Shown here in pieces: positions 63,722 to 64,000 of a stretch of DNA of 64,000 nt. Under the pieces are notes generated by a model that did no database searches, had not been told where the DNA came from, and saw only the letters and a program-made list of their open reading frames with translations. Source of the DNA: CALBPI01 sp038531945 (GTDB taxonomy: Bacteria > Pseudomonadota > Gammaproteobacteria > Steroidobacterales > Woeseiaceae). The stretch's first letter is position 1. The number at the start of each line of letters is the position of its first letter. Made by a program: the position numbers and the translations under genes. The stretch spans positions 868,001 to 932,000 of the forward strand of contig JBCBBH010000001.1 in NCBI GenBank assembly GCA_038531945.1, read 5' to 3'.

Positions 63722-64000
63722 GACTCACCTCCCGATGCGGCGCGAATGGCTTTCTTGATTCGCGTGTACGACATACAACGGCACAGGTTGCCGGTCATAA
63801 ACGCGGTAATCTCTTCGTCGGTTGGGTTGGGATTGGACTTCAACAGATTCTCAGCGGTCATGATTTGACCCGACTGGCAGTACCCACACTGCGGGACCTG
63901 AGCTTCTACCCAAGCGGCCTTCAATGCCGCGCCTTCGCTTGAGTCCAGCCCTTCGATGGTCGTGATGCTGGTGCCAGCGGCCGCTGACAGAGGTGTGACG
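63718..64000 (-). CDS. [2Fe-2S] small subunit of the molybdenum hydroxylase (IorA-like), 5' end outside the window
   Basis: The C-terminal 93 residues of an IorA-type iron-sulfur subunit. The reading frame enters at the right edge with VTPLSAAAGTSITTIEGLD, then shows the second-cluster motif QCGYCQSGQIMTAENLL and the matching cysteines in MTGNLCRCMSYTRIKKAI. The gene continues beyond 64000. It is first in the operon and couples to the large subunit by an ATGA overlap. Electrons pass from the molybdenum site through its two clusters. Confidence 0.92.
   Translation of the reverse strand, partial: VTPLSAAAGTSITTIEGLDSSEGAALKAAWVEAQVPQCGYCQSGQIMTAENLLKSNPNPTDEEITAFMTGNLCRCMSYTRIKKAIRAASGGES

Noticed and set aside
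1..64000. CRISPR arrays, tRNA or rRNA genes, prophage and insertion sequences
   Set aside because: I looked for regular spaced repeats, cloverleaf-type sequences, transposase or phage-like proteins and found none. A dedicated RNA search could still find a small RNA.

Overview
The window looks like chromosomal DNA of a free-living, probably marine, gammaproteobacterium. The signs are a moderately GC-rich sequence, many lipoproteins and outer-membrane barrels, two large TonB-dependent receptors, an AlgI-type O-acyltransferase, a sulfatase with its maturase, and an MMPL/LolA-like/DUF1302-like envelope module. The serine/threonine kinase plus ECF sigma pairs resemble those of Xanthomonadales, Woeseia-like and Wenzhouxiangella-like bacteria. 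The taxonomic placement is inference only. I saw no rRNA, tRNA, CRISPR array, prophage or insertion sequence.

Layout. (1) 0-4.5 kb: an RND/MMPL exporter fused to a LolA-like domain, overlapping a DUF1302-like barrel gene. (2) 4.5-8 kb: an ECF sigma gene divergent from a transmembrane kinase with a TPR-like C-terminus. (3) 8-25 kb: a carbohydrate locus. It holds an AraC regulator, a phytanoyl-CoA dioxygenase-family enzyme overlapping a giant GH127-GH13 fusion, a formylglycine-generating enzyme overlapping an atypical sulfatase, a sugar-porter MFS, a GH3 glycosidase, a LacI regulator, xylulokinase and xylose isomerase. Two LacI-type operators (20841-20854 and 22055-22070) tie GH3-MFS and xylBA to the LacI protein. 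(4) 25.2-27.5 kb: a small accessory patch with a HigBA-like toxin-antitoxin pair under a palindrome-controlled promoter, three small unknown genes and a repeated 17-bp intergenic element. (5) 27.8-30.4 kb: an MBOAT/SGNH pair for polysaccharide O-acylation. (6) 30.5-36.1 kb: a second kinase-ECF sigma module, followed by a terminator and a large glycine-rich beta-helix-like lipoprotein. (7) 36-53.7 kb: mixed envelope and metabolic genes (LCAT-like lipoprotein, short SIMPL-like protein with a TonB-box-like start, atypical kinase, MFS, diguanylate cyclase, secreted AstE-like metallohydrolase, Tat-exported flavoprotein, hydrolase-MarR pair with tandem operators, 5'-nucleotidase, transglutaminase-like proteins). 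(8) 54-61.4 kb: two TonB-dependent receptors, each with its own intrinsic terminator, then a small exported protein. (9) 61.4-64 kb: an IorAB-like molybdenum hydroxylase cut by the right edge.

Working model. The 8-25 kb locus would release pentose and other sugars from a complex, possibly sulfated or acylated glycan in the periplasm, import them through the MFS porter and pass xylose to XylA and XylB, with LacI derepressing the system. The two kinase-sigma modules look like phospho-switches: both sigma factors lack the acidic motif usual in region 2.2 and carry threonine there instead. The second module sits next to the glycine-rich surface lipoprotein. The most unusual items are the GH127-GH13-glucodextranase-C fusion, the sulfatase lacking two conserved active-site residues beside an apparently exported formylglycine-generating enzyme, and the kinase/phospho-sigma pairs.
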